Assembly (NCBI RefSeq): GCF_002844195.1
Contig: NZ_PEND01000004.1
Location: 434,001-498,000, forward strand
Origin: Halegenticoccus soli
GTDB lineage: Archaea > Halobacteriota > Halobacteria > Halobacteriales > Haloferacaceae
Direction: 5' to 3'
Length of the DNA: 64,000 bases
Made by a program: the position numbers and the translations under genes. Below the pieces are notes generated by a model. That model worked only from the letters and a program-made list of their open reading frames with translations, ran no database searches and was not told the DNA's origin. Below are positions 7,925 to 16,460 of this stretch, piece after piece. Each line of letters starts with the position of its first letter. Position 1 is the stretch's first letter.

Positions 7925-9082
7925 GTGTCGAGCGACACGCGGACGGGGACGGCCGTCGGAACGCGCGCCGGGGGGCGGTTCGGATGGCTGGATCGGTCGC
8001 TCGTCTCGCTCGTCGTCGGAAGCGCTCTCATCGTCCTGGGGGGCGCGCTGGTGCAGGTGAGCTTCGGCGCGTACTCGATGACCATCGGTCAGGCGTGGAA
8101 CGCGGTGTTCGACCCCGCCGTGTGGACGAACCCGCAGGTGCTCCTCGGGTTCTTCGTCGGCGAGGAGGCCACGACGGCGTTCCTGTCGGCGGTCGGCCTG
8201 TCGACCGCCTCCGTGGACCTGTCGAAGGAATCGCTCATCGTCTGGAACATCCGGCTGCCGCGGGTCGTCGTCGGCGTCCTCGTCGGGATGAACCTCGCCG
8301 TCTCCGGCGCGATCTTCCAGGCGGTCACGCGCAACGAACTGGCGAGTCCGTACATCCTCGGCGTGAGTTCGGGCGCGGGGCTGGTGATCCTCCTCACGCT
8401 GGTCGTGTTCAGCGGCATGACGGCGTTCCTCCCGCTCTTTGCGGCGCTCGGCGGCACCGTCGCCTTCCTCATCGTCTACGGCATCGCCTGGAAGAACGGG
8501 ACCAGCCCCGTCCGACTCGTCCTCGCGGGCGTCATCGTCTCGACCGTGTTCGGCTCGCTCCAGACGGGGCTGTACCTGCTCGCGGACGACATCAGCGTCG
8601 TCCAGAGCGCCATCGCGTGGACGACCGGCTCGCTCACGGGCACGGACTGGGAGCAGGTTCGGATGGCGCTGCCGTGGACGGTCCTGTCGATGCTCCTCTC
8701 GCTCGTCGCCTCGCGCCAGCTGAACGTGCTGCTCCTCGGCGAGAAGACGGCGAAGTCGCTCGGCATGTCCGTCGAGCGCGTCCGCTTCGCGCTGTCGGGG
8801 ATCGCGATCCTCGCCGCCAGCGCCGCCATCGCGGTCGCCGGGATCGTCGGCTTCGTCGGCCTCATCGTCCCGCACATGGTGCGAAACATCGTCGGCAGCG
8901 ACTACAAGCGGCTCGTGATCGGCTGTATCTTCGCCGGTCCCGCCTTGCTCGTCGCCGCCGACGTCGGGGCGCGGCTCGCGCTCAGCCCGGCGCAGATCCC
9001 GGTCGGCATCGTCACCGGGCTCGTCGGCGGCCCGTACTTCCTGTACCTGATGCGGAAGAAAGAGCGGCTGGGGGAGATCTGA
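7925..9082 (+). CDS. FecCD-family iron ABC transporter permease
   Basis: Membrane-spanning subunit of the ferric-siderophore/haem/cobalamin-type importer. It is about 385 residues with some ten hydrophobic helices. Family signatures include NIRLPRVVVGVLVGMNLAVSGAIFQ, NELASPYILGVSSGAG and the C-terminal GFVGLIVPHMVRNIVG coupling region that contacts the ATPase. The GTG at 7925 is preceded at nine bases by GGGAGGG (7909-7915), a good Shine-Dalgarno. An in-frame GTG at 7901 is the alternative start. The stop overlaps the ATPase start by one base (TGATG), so they form one operon behind operator 2. Confidence 0.91.
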   Translation: MSSDTRTGTAVGTRAGGRFGWLDRSLVSLVVGSALIVLGGALVQVSFGAYSMTIGQAWNAVFDPAVWTNPQVLLGFFVGEEATTAFLSAVGLSTASVDLSKESLIVWNIRLPRVVVGVLVGMNLAVSGAIFQAVTRNELASPYILGVSSGAGLVILLTLVVFSGMTAFLPLFAALGGTVAFLIVYGIAWKNGTSPVRLVLAGVIVSTVFGSLQTGLYLLADDISVVQSAIAWTTGSLTGTDWEQVRMALPWTVLSMLLSLVASRQLNVLLLGEKTAKSLGMSVERVRFALSGIAILAASAAIAVAGIVGFVGLIVPHMVRNIVGSDYKRLVIGCIFAGPALLVAADVGARLALSPAQIPVGIVTGLVGGPYFLYLMRKKERLGEI

Positions 9083-10056
9083 TGACTGGCGTCGAACCAC
9101 CCGAGGGAACGGGGATGGACGAACCGGCGGGCGACGGGACGGAAGCGACGAAGGCGGGAGCGGAGCGGACGGACGCGGAGACCGAACCGGCGGAATCCGG
9201 GGACGAACAGGCCGGTTCCGAGGTCGAGGTGGCGGCCGCGGCCCGCAACGGCCGCGGGACGACCGCCTGCGAGCTCTGCGGCGAGGACCTCGCCGTCGGC
9301 TACCCGAGCACCGACGAGCCCGTCGTCGAGTGCGAGTCCGTCGTCGTTCCCGCCGGGGAGATCACGGCGCTCGTCGGGCCGAACGGCTCCGGCAAGAGCA
9401 CCCTCCTGCGGGCGCTGTCGAACCAGCTCGAACCCGAGCGCGGGAGCGTCGTCCTCGACGGTCAGGACGTTCAGGGGCTCGGGACGAAAGAGCTCGCCCG
9501 AAAGCTCGGCCTGCTCTCTCAGGAGAACGAGGCACCGGGGAGCCTCACCGTCGAAGACCTCGTCTACCACGGGCGGTACCCGCACCGCGGCTTCTTCGAA
9601 TCCGTCGACGAGGACGACGCCGCCGCGGTCGAGAACGCGCTGAACCTGGCGGGCGTGACGCACCTGCGCGACGCCGACGTGGGGAACCTGAGCGGCGGGC
9701 AGAAGCAGCTCGCGTGGATCGCCATGGTGCTCGCCCAGGAGACCGACGTGCTGCTCCTCGACGAGCCGACGACGTTCCTCGATCTGCACCACCAGCTCCG
9801 CGTCATGGAGGTCGTCCGGACGCTGAAGGAAGAGCGCGACGTGACCGTCGCGGTGGTGCTCCACGACATCGGGCAGGCCGCCCGGTTCGCCGACAACCTC
9901 ATCGCCATGAAGGACGGCGAACTCTACGACTGGGGGCCGCCGCGGAAGGTCGTGACGGAGGAGCTGCTCCGGGACGTGTTCCGCGTCGACGCGAGCGTCG
10001 ACTCCGAGAGCCCCACCGGTCCGCACATCTCGCCGCACCGCGCGATAGATGAGTAG
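9082..10056 (+). CDS. Iron ABC transporter ATP-binding protein (FepC/HmuV-like)
   Basis: ATPase of the FecCD importer, 324 residues. Walker A is GPNGSGKST, the ABC signature is LSGGQKQLA, Walker B is VLLLDEPTTFLDL and the switch His is in VVLHD. An unusual N-terminal extension of about 65 residues, rich in Glu/Ala/Thr/Gly, precedes the ABC domain, which is otherwise of normal length (about 255). It also holds a CELC pair near residues 66-69. The start codon overlaps the permease stop. The extension is likely a disordered acidic halophilic tail; a later in-frame start cannot be excluded. Confidence 0.91.
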   Translation: MTGVEPPEGTGMDEPAGDGTEATKAGAERTDAETEPAESGDEQAGSEVEVAAAARNGRGTTACELCGEDLAVGYPSTDEPVVECESVVVPAGEITALVGPNGSGKSTLLRALSNQLEPERGSVVLDGQDVQGLGTKELARKLGLLSQENEAPGSLTVEDLVYHGRYPHRGFFESVDEDDAAAVENALNLAGVTHLRDADVGNLSGGQKQLAWIAMVLAQETDVLLLDEPTTFLDLHHQLRVMEVVRTLKEERDVTVAVVLHDIGQAARFADNLIAMKDGELYDWGPPRKVVTEELLRDVFRVDASVDSESPTGPHISPHRAIDE

Positions 10057-10106
10057 CGACGGGAGGGGCGGATCGGCGATCGATACGCCCCGGTGGAGGG
10101 CGGCCG

Positions 10107-12043
10107 GTGGCTGACGGTTTCCGGGAGGAGAACCCGTTCGACGCGTACCGCGAGCGCGTCGACCGACCGCTCGTCAGGCTGTTCCGCGAGTACGGGTCGG
10201 CCGAGTGGCCGTGGTTCGTCGCGGGCGTGCTGTCGAACCTGTTCGGACGCGCGGCGAGCCTCGTGCCGCCCGTCGTCCTCGGCGCGGCCATCGACGGGGT
10301 GTTCGGCGGCGGCGACTACGACCTGCTTTTCCTCCCCGACGCGTGGGTGCCGGCCGGGGACGCGGAGCGGTTCTGGTTCTCCGCGGCGCTCATCGCCGGG
10401 GCGTTCGTCGCAGCCGCGCTCTTCACCTGGATCTGGGGCGTGACGATGAACTTCTTCGCGCACAACGTCATGCACGCCGTTCGGGTCGACACCTTCGAGA
10501 AGATGCAGTCGCTCGATATGACGTTCTTCGACGACAAACAGACCGGCGAGGTGATGAGCGTCCTCAACAACGACGCGTCGAACCTCGAAGTGTTCCTCGA
10601 CAACGCGCTGAGCGACGCGATCCGCATCGCGTGACCGTCGTCGGCGTCGCCGTCATCCTCTTTTCGCTCAACGCCGGCCTCGCGGTCGTCGCGCTCGTCG
10701 CGGTGCCGCTCCTCGTCGCCTTCACGCTCTGGTTCATGCGCGCGGTCGAACCGCGGTACGCGGCGGTCCGGTCGAGCGTCGGCCGGCTCAACACCCGCCT
10801 CGAAAACAGCCTGAGCGGCATCGAACTCGTCAAGACGACGAACGCCGAGGAGTACGAGAACCGGCGCGTCCGCGCGGCGTCGGAGGAGTACCACCGCACG
10901 AACATGGACGTGCTGAAGCTCAGCTACTTCTACCGCCCGGGGATGGAACTCCTCGCGGGACTTTCGTTCGCCGCGACGTTCGTCGCGGGCGGGTTGTGGC
11001 TGTTCACCGGCGCGCCGCCCGGTCCGCTCGCGGGAACGGGGGCTGAAGGCCTCGAAGTCGGCGTTTTCGTGACCTTCGTCCTGCTCACCCAGCGGTTCGT
11101 CGCGCCGCTGGCGCAGGTGAGCAACATCGTCGACTGGTACGAGAACGCGAAGGCGTCGGGCGAGCGCGTCTTCGGCCTGATGGACGTCCCCGCCCGGATA
11201 TCGGACGATCCCGACGCGGCCGAGTTGACCGAGGTCCGCGGCGACGTGGCGTACGACGGCGTCTCCTTCGCTTACGAGGAGGACGGCGAGCGCGTGCTCT
11301 CCGATCTCACCTTCTCGGCGGCAGCGGGCGACACGGTCGCGCTCGTCGGACCGACCGGTGCGGGAAAGTCGACCGCGCTGAAGCTCCTGCTCCGGCTGTA
11401 CGACGTGACCGAGGGGGAGATCCGCGTCGACGGCCGCGACGTGCGCGACGTGCGCCTGGCGAGCCTCAGGGACGCCGTCGGCTACGTCGGGCAGGAGACG
11501 TTCCTCTTCGACGGGACGATCGCCGAGAACGTCCGCTACGGACGGTTCGACGCGTCCGACGAGGAGGTGGTCCGTGCGGCGACGGCGGCCGAGGCGCACG
11601 ACTTCATCACAACTCTTCCCGACGGCTACGACACGCGCGTCGGCGAGCGGGGGGTGAAGCTCTCCGGCGGCCAGCGCCAGCGCATCAGCATCGCCCGGAC
11701 CGTGCTGCAGGACCCGGCGATCCTCGTGCTCGACGAGGCGACCTCGGCGGTCGACACCGAGACCGAACTGCTCATCCAGCGGAGCCTCGACCGGCTGGCC
11801 GCCGACCGGACGACGTTCGTGATCGCCCACCGCCTCTCGACGGTCAGGGACGCCGACCTGATCCTCGTTCTCGACCGGGGCCGCATCGTCGAGCGGGGCA
11901 CCCACGAGGAGCTGCTCGCGCGGGACGGCCTCTACGCGAAACTCTGGGGCGTCCAGGCCGGAACCATCGAGGAGCTGCCTCGGGCGTTCGTCGAGCGCGC
12001 GAAGCGGCGGGGGGCGAACGGGGGCGCAGCCGACGGCGGGTGA
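10107..12043 (+). pseudogene. ABC exporter (membrane + ATPase halves), broken by a one-base frameshift
   Basis: An ABCB-type half-exporter of about 646 residues is split into two frames. The first (GTG at 10107, stop TGA at 10632-10634) gives 175 residues of the membrane domain, ending DNALSDAIRIA. The second frame continues without a gap from 10631 (VTVVGVAVILFSLNAGLAVV) through Walker A GPTGAGKST, signature LSGGQRQRI, Walker B ILVLDEATSAVD and H-switch IAHRLS. Restoring one G (GCGTG to GCGGTG) rejoins the frames inside a single membrane helix. It may be a sequencing error, a real mutation, or -1 frameshifting. The gene lies between the iron importer and the second receptor, so export of a siderophore or metal is possible but unproven. 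Confidence 0.85.
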
Positions 12044-12084
12044 ACCCCGGCGACGACCGCCCAACGCGGTCGAGAATCCGAAGC

Positions 12085-12092
12085 GGTTATAT
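12085..12092 (+). promoter_or_regulatory. TATA box for the second iron-binding lipoprotein gene
   Basis: GGTTATAT is centred about 27 bases before the ATG at 12115, as for a leaderless mRNA, and directly abuts the operator palindrome. Confidence 0.6.
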
Positions 12093-12116
12093 GTTTTTAG
12101 GCTAGCCTAAAAACAT
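12091..12116. promoter_or_regulatory. DtxR/IdeR-type iron operator 3 (perfect 26-bp palindrome)
   Basis: This is a perfect 26-base palindrome centred on TTAGGCTAGCCTAA. It runs into the first two bases of the start codon at 12115-12117. Of the three operators it has the longest symmetry and would cover both the transcription and translation start of a leaderless message. Confidence 0.8.
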
Positions 12117-13329
12117 GGTCGAGAGGAACACAGATCCGACGCGCAGAGGATTTCTGGAGGGAGGTGCCGCCGTCGCGGGCGGGCTGGCGTTCGCCGGGTG
12201 CCTCGGCGGCGACGGATCGACGCCGGACGGATCCGGCTCGGACGGGGGTTCGGACCACGGGTCCGGGAACGGGGACGGATCCGGAGGTTCCTACACGGTC
12301 TCGATGGAGCCGATGGGGGAGGTGACGTTCGACGCCGTGCCCGAGACGTGGGTGTCGTACAAGACCGGGTACGGCGACGTCGGAATCGCCCTCGGACTGG
12401 CCGACGGCCTCGTCGGCATGGACACCGCGTACGACGAGCTGGAGTTCATGAAGCGGCGCTTTTACGACCAGCTCCCGGGCTTCGAGCTGGACGCCTCGGG
12501 GATCACGAACATCCGCGCCGACGGCGAGAACATCGACAAGGAGGTGTTCTACGAGATGGACGCCGACGTCCACCTGATGGACCCGAACCTCCCGCTCGTC
12601 TACTTCGAGTGGGACGAGGCCGACGTGCGGGAGATCGCGGAGAACGTCGGCCCCTTCTTCGGGAACTTCAACCGCCGCGAGCGCGACGACTCGTGGGGCG
12701 AGCCGTACAAGTTCTACACGCTGTACGAGGCGTTCGAGAAGGTCGCGCGTGTGTTCAAGCGCGAGGACCGGTACGAGGCGTTCGCCGAGATCCACGACGA
12801 GGTCCAGTCGGAGATCGAAGCGGCCCTCCCGCCGGAGGGCGAGCGGCCGAGCATCGGGCTGCTCAACGGCGGTTCCGACCCGGCGAAGGGGGAGTTCTAC
12901 GCGATGGACCCGACCGCGAAGGGCTACGAGATGAAGCAGTACCGCGACCTCGGGATCGAGAACGCCTTCGAGGGCGTCGAGACGGGCCAGTACGGCCTGA
13001 TCGACTACGAGACGCTGCTCGAAGTAGATCCGGAGATCGTCATCTTCCACTGGGGCGTCACGTACGGGCGGAAGGAGTTCAACCAGCGGTTCATCGATCC
13101 GCTGGTGAACCACGAGGTCGGAAAGGAGCTGACCGCGGTGAAGGAGGACAACCTCTACCCCGGGGGCACCGCCGAGCAGGGGCCGGTCATCAACCTCTTC
13201 CAGACCGAGATGCTCGCCCAGCAGCAGTACCCGGAGCAGTTCGGCGAGTTCCCCGGGCTCGGCGAGACGCCCGAGGAGACGCTGTTCGACCGCGAGCGCG
13301 TCGCGAACGTCGTCGCGGGCGAGTTCTGA
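12115..13329 (+). CDS. Second iron/siderophore ABC substrate-binding lipoprotein
   Basis: A 404-residue paralogue of the receptor at 6551. The Tat lipoprotein signal is RRGFLEGGAAVAGGLAFAGC, with the lipobox Cys near residue 26. A Gly/Ser/Asp linker follows, then the SBP domain beginning YTVSMEPMGEVTFDAVPE. It has no permease or ATPase of its own, so it probably feeds the FecCD importer at 7925-10056 with a different ligand or affinity. It has its own promoter and operator (12085-12116) and is likely iron-repressed. The FAD oxidoreductase starts 72 bases downstream. Confidence 0.9.
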   Translation: MVERNTDPTRRGFLEGGAAVAGGLAFAGCLGGDGSTPDGSGSDGGSDHGSGNGDGSGGSYTVSMEPMGEVTFDAVPETWVSYKTGYGDVGIALGLADGLVGMDTAYDELEFMKRRFYDQLPGFELDASGITNIRADGENIDKEVFYEMDADVHLMDPNLPLVYFEWDEADVREIAENVGPFFGNFNRRERDDSWGEPYKFYTLYEAFEKVARVFKREDRYEAFAEIHDEVQSEIEAALPPEGERPSIGLLNGGSDPAKGEFYAMDPTAKGYEMKQYRDLGIENAFEGVETGQYGLIDYETLLEVDPEIVIFHWGVTYGRKEFNQRFIDPLVNHEVGKELTAVKEDNLYPGGTAEQGPVINLFQTEMLAQQQYPEQFGEFPGLGETPEETLFDRERVANVVAGEF

Positions 13330-13401
13330 CCGCCCGGCGACGTCGCCCTCCGCGACGCGAAACCGCGAAGTAAAACGTCCCCCGCGTTCGATTCACGAAC
13401 C

Positions 13402-14382
13402 ATGACTCCGAACCCCGCGGACGATCCGTCGGACGCCGAAGCCGGAGACGCCGATATCGACGCCGACTCCGGAAGGACCGAGACCGAATCGGCTGAAGCC
13501 GAACCGGTGGAAGACGAATCGGTCGACGCCGACCGGGCCGACGCCGAACGGATCGACGCCGATCCGACCGGCTACGACGCCGGGGGCCGTCGGGACGTGC
13601 TCGTCGTCGGCGGCGGCGTCGCGGGACTCACCGCGGGCGTCTTCACCGCCCGGGCGGGCCTGGACACGCTCGTCGTCAACGCCGGCGAGTCGATCCTCCG
13701 GCGGAACGCCCACCTGGAGAACTTCCCCGGCTTCCCGGCCGGCGTCAACGCCCGGCTCTTCGCCGACATGCTCGAAGCGCAGGCGACCGGAAACGGCTGC
13801 GATCTGCTCCGCGGGGAGGTCACGTCCGTCCGTCGCGAGGAGGTGAAAGGGGAGGCAGCGAGAGACGGGTTCGTCGCCGAGGTCGAACTCGACGGGGACG
13901 CCGCGGACGGCGGGGAGCGGACGACCGTCGCCGCGAGGTACGTCGTCGCCGCCTCGTGGTCCGACGCGTCGTACCTCGACGGGCTCGGCGTCGACGTCCG
14001 CGACGCGGGGAGCAAGCGGTACGTCGGCGAGGACGGCCTCGGCCGGACGAACGTCGAGGGGCTGTACGTCGCCGGCCGGCTCGCCGAGCGGTACCACCAG
14101 GCCGTGATCGCGGCGGGCCACGGCGCGCAGACGGCGATCACGCTCGTCCACGACTCCGACGTGCCGTTCTACAACGACTGGGTGACGCCCGAGGGCTACT
14201 TCACGGGCCGCGGGCGGGAGGTTCCGCCGGGCTGCGAGGAGATCGACGACCGGGAGCGGCGCGCCCGCGAGCGGGCGTCGATGGCGGCGATGCGGGAGTA
14301 CTTCTCCGAGCCGCACCCCGACAGACAGCGGACGCACCCCAGCCTGGTCGACGACGAACTCGGCCGGGTGCCCGAAGAGTGA
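13402..14382 (+). CDS. Thioredoxin-reductase-like FAD oxidoreductase lacking the NADPH domain
   Basis: A 326-residue flavoprotein. After an acidic Asp/Glu/Ala-rich N-terminal tail (about 1-60) comes the FAD Rossmann motif GGGVAGLTAG (about 67-76), then ENFPGFPAGV. The second FAD motif NVEGLYVAGRL appears only about 150 residues later. In thioredoxin reductases the gap is about 265, so the NADPH domain and its CxxC disulfide are missing. A C-terminal extension of about 75 residues carries charged helices. It follows the iron receptor, so a ferric-siderophore or ferredoxin-linked reductive release role is conceivable; the sequence does not prove it. A TATA-like AAGTAAAAC (about 13368-13376) precedes it. 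Confidence 0.8.
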   Translation: MTPNPADDPSDAEAGDADIDADSGRTETESAEAEPVEDESVDADRADAERIDADPTGYDAGGRRDVLVVGGGVAGLTAGVFTARAGLDTLVVNAGESILRRNAHLENFPGFPAGVNARLFADMLEAQATGNGCDLLRGEVTSVRREEVKGEAARDGFVAEVELDGDAADGGERTTVAARYVVAASWSDASYLDGLGVDVRDAGSKRYVGEDGLGRTNVEGLYVAGRLAERYHQAVIAAGHGAQTAITLVHDSDVPFYNDWVTPEGYFTGRGREVPPGCEEIDDRERRARERASMAAMREYFSEPHPDRQRTHPSLVDDELGRVPEE

Positions 14383-14489
14383 AGTGAGACGGGTCGAGGG
14401 GGCGGCCGCGTCCAGGATCGAACTGTCGCCGAGCCCCGGACCGAGCAGCGAACACAAGAGTTGTAATCCATGACGCGCGAGAGGTGGCC

Positions 14490-16382
14490 ATGAGCACGGA
14501 CGACGGGGTCGGTCCCCTCCCGCGGTCCGCGAACGCGACGCTCCTCGCCGTGGTCGGCGTCACCCTCCTCGCCCTCCTCGCCCGCGTCGTCGGCCTCGGC
14601 TCCCGGATCATGCACTGGGACGAGGGCCGCGTCGGATACTGGATCCTCCGGTACCACGAGACGGGCGAGTTCTACTACCGGCCGATCATCCACGGCCCGT
14701 TCCTCCCGATCGTCAACGACTACGTCTTCGCCGTCCTGCCCCCCACGGACTTCTCCGCCCGGCTCGTCGTCGCGGTCGTGGGCGGGCTCCTGCCGCTTTC
14801 GGCGTGGCTGTTCCGCGACCGGCTCCGCGACGCCGAGGTCGTCGCGCTGGCGCTGTTTCTGGCCGCCGATCCACTGCTCGTCTACTACTCTCGGTTCATG
14901 CGAAACGACGTCCTCGTCGCCGCCTTCTCGTTCGCGGCGCTCGCGTTCTTCGTCCGGGGCGTCGACGCCCGCAATCCGTGGTATCTCGCGCCCGCGGGCG
15001 CGTCCCTGGGTCTCGCGTTCACGACGAAGGAGAACGCGATCCTCTACGTGCTGTGTTACCTCGGGGCCGCCGCGCTGCTCTTCGACCACCGACTGCTCCG
15101 GGCCGCGAGCGACGGACGATCGCCCCGGAGCGCGCTGGACGGCTACTACCGCGACGCCCGGCGGGGGCTCTGCCGGTGGAGCGGGGATCTGCGGACCGCG
15201 CTGTTCCGCCTCGGCGGCCACGTCCTCGGCGCGTTCGCGGCGTTCCTCGCGGTGGTCGTCTTCTTCTACGCCCCGCGCCCCGACCTCTGGGGCGTCTTCT
15301 CGGATCCGAGCGCCGCGCCGGCCGTGTTCGGCTCGGCCACGTTCGGCGCGTGGGGGGAGTTCTACGACCTGTGGGCCGCAGGCGGCCACCAGTCGCACGA
15401 CTACCTGCCGTACCTGTTCGATCTGCTGGAGACGATCGCCTACGGCGCGGGCGTCCTCGTCGTGTTCGCCGTCCTCGGCTTCGTCGTCGACGGGTACGCC
15501 TCGGACGGGGGGTCGCGCGACCTCGTCGCGTTCGCCGGGTACTGGGGGGCCGCGAGCGTCGTCGGGTACCCCGTCGCCACCGACATCCAGGCGCCCTGGG
15601 CCGCGGTGCACGTGGTCGTCCCCCTGACGATCCCGGCGGCGGTCGGCGCGGCCTACGTCTACCGGACGGCTCGCGCGTCGCTCGCCGTCGAAGACGCCGT
15701 CGGAGCCGGCCTGGCGGCGGTCGTCCTGCTCGCCGCGGGCGCGGGCGTCGTCGGCGCGAACGCGGCGTACATGGACAGCGCGTCGGTGGGCGACAAGGAG
15801 GTCCTCCAGTGGGCGCAGCCCGGAAACGACCTGAAGGACACCGTCGGGACGGTCTGCGCCGTCTCCCGGGAGAACCGCGGAACGGACGTGCTCTTTTACG
15901 GGACGCGGAGCCTCCACAACGCCGACGAGGTCCTGTTCTACGTCGAGAACGAGTCGAGCACGCGCGACCCGCCGCCGGGCGGACCGGACTGGCACAGCCG
16001 GCTTCCGCTCCCGTGGTACCTGGAGGCCTGCGACGCCGAGGTGATGAGCACGCCCCCGGACGCCGACCCGCGGGCGGTCGCGGCGGACGCCCCGCCGGTC
16101 GTCTTCGCCTACGAGTGGGACCGAGCGGACCTCGAACCGCACCTCGACGGCTACGCCGTCTACGAGCACGACTTCAAACTCTGGAGCGAGCGCGTCGTGG
16201 TCTTCGTGGACGAGTCGGCGCTGGACGACGGCGCTCGCCGCGGGAACTCCCCGGGCGACGGTCGCGACGGCCGAGTCGGTGATTCGACTGGGAACTCGAC
16301 CGACGAGTCGACGGGCGACTCGGCAGACGACTCGACCCGCGATTCGACCGCCGACCCCTCCGGCAACTCGACCGGCGGCTGA
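14490..16382 (+). CDS. Agl23-type membrane protein (N-glycosylation/flippase-associated)
   Basis: Multi-spanning membrane protein of the TIGR03663 family, annotated as flippase activity-associated protein Agl23, about 630 residues. It has the GT-C-like first loop with HWDEGRVGYWILRYHETGEF, in which D/E residues usually bind metal or lipid-phosphate sugar. About ten to twelve hydrophobic helices extend to residue ~430, and a C-terminal extracytoplasmic domain follows. The last approximately 45 residues are a Ser/Thr/Asp/Gly tail with NST glycosylation sequons (GNSTDES, GNSTGG). I start at ATG 14490; an in-frame GTG lies two codons upstream (14484). Confidence 0.82.
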   Translation: MSTDDGVGPLPRSANATLLAVVGVTLLALLARVVGLGSRIMHWDEGRVGYWILRYHETGEFYYRPIIHGPFLPIVNDYVFAVLPPTDFSARLVVAVVGGLLPLSAWLFRDRLRDAEVVALALFLAADPLLVYYSRFMRNDVLVAAFSFAALAFFVRGVDARNPWYLAPAGASLGLAFTTKENAILYVLCYLGAAALLFDHRLLRAASDGRSPRSALDGYYRDARRGLCRWSGDLRTALFRLGGHVLGAFAAFLAVVVFFYAPRPDLWGVFSDPSAAPAVFGSATFGAWGEFYDLWAAGGHQSHDYLPYLFDLLETIAYGAGVLVVFAVLGFVVDGYASDGGSRDLVAFAGYWGAASVVGYPVATDIQAPWAAVHVVVPLTIPAAVGAAYVYRTARASLAVEDAVGAGLAAVVLLAAGAGVVGANAAYMDSASVGDKEVLQWAQPGNDLKDTVGTVCAVSRENRGTDVLFYGTRSLHNADEVLFYVENESSTRDPPPGGPDWHSRLPLPWYLEACDAEVMSTPPDADPRAVAADAPPVVFAYEWDRADLEPHLDGYAVYEHDFKLWSERVVVFVDESALDDGARRGNSPGDGRDGRVGDSTGNSTDESTGDSADDSTRDSTADPSGNSTGG

Positions 16383-16426
16383 CCCCGGAATACACGTCTG
16401 TGCCTATCGGTTCGGAGGGAGTGGCA

Positions 16427-16435
16427 AATTTTATG
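16427..16435 (+). promoter_or_regulatory. TATA box for purK
   Basis: AATTTTATG is centred about 30 bases before the GTG start at 16461, compatible with a leaderless or near-leaderless purK transcript. Confidence 0.55.
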
Positions 16436-16460
16436 CAGGCACGTCCAGTACCGGTCGACC

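Noticed and set aside
10631-12043. A separate gene starting at GTG 10631.
   Set aside because: It would begin inside a transmembrane helix of an ABC exporter and leave the first 175 residues as an incomplete membrane domain; a frameshift is simpler.
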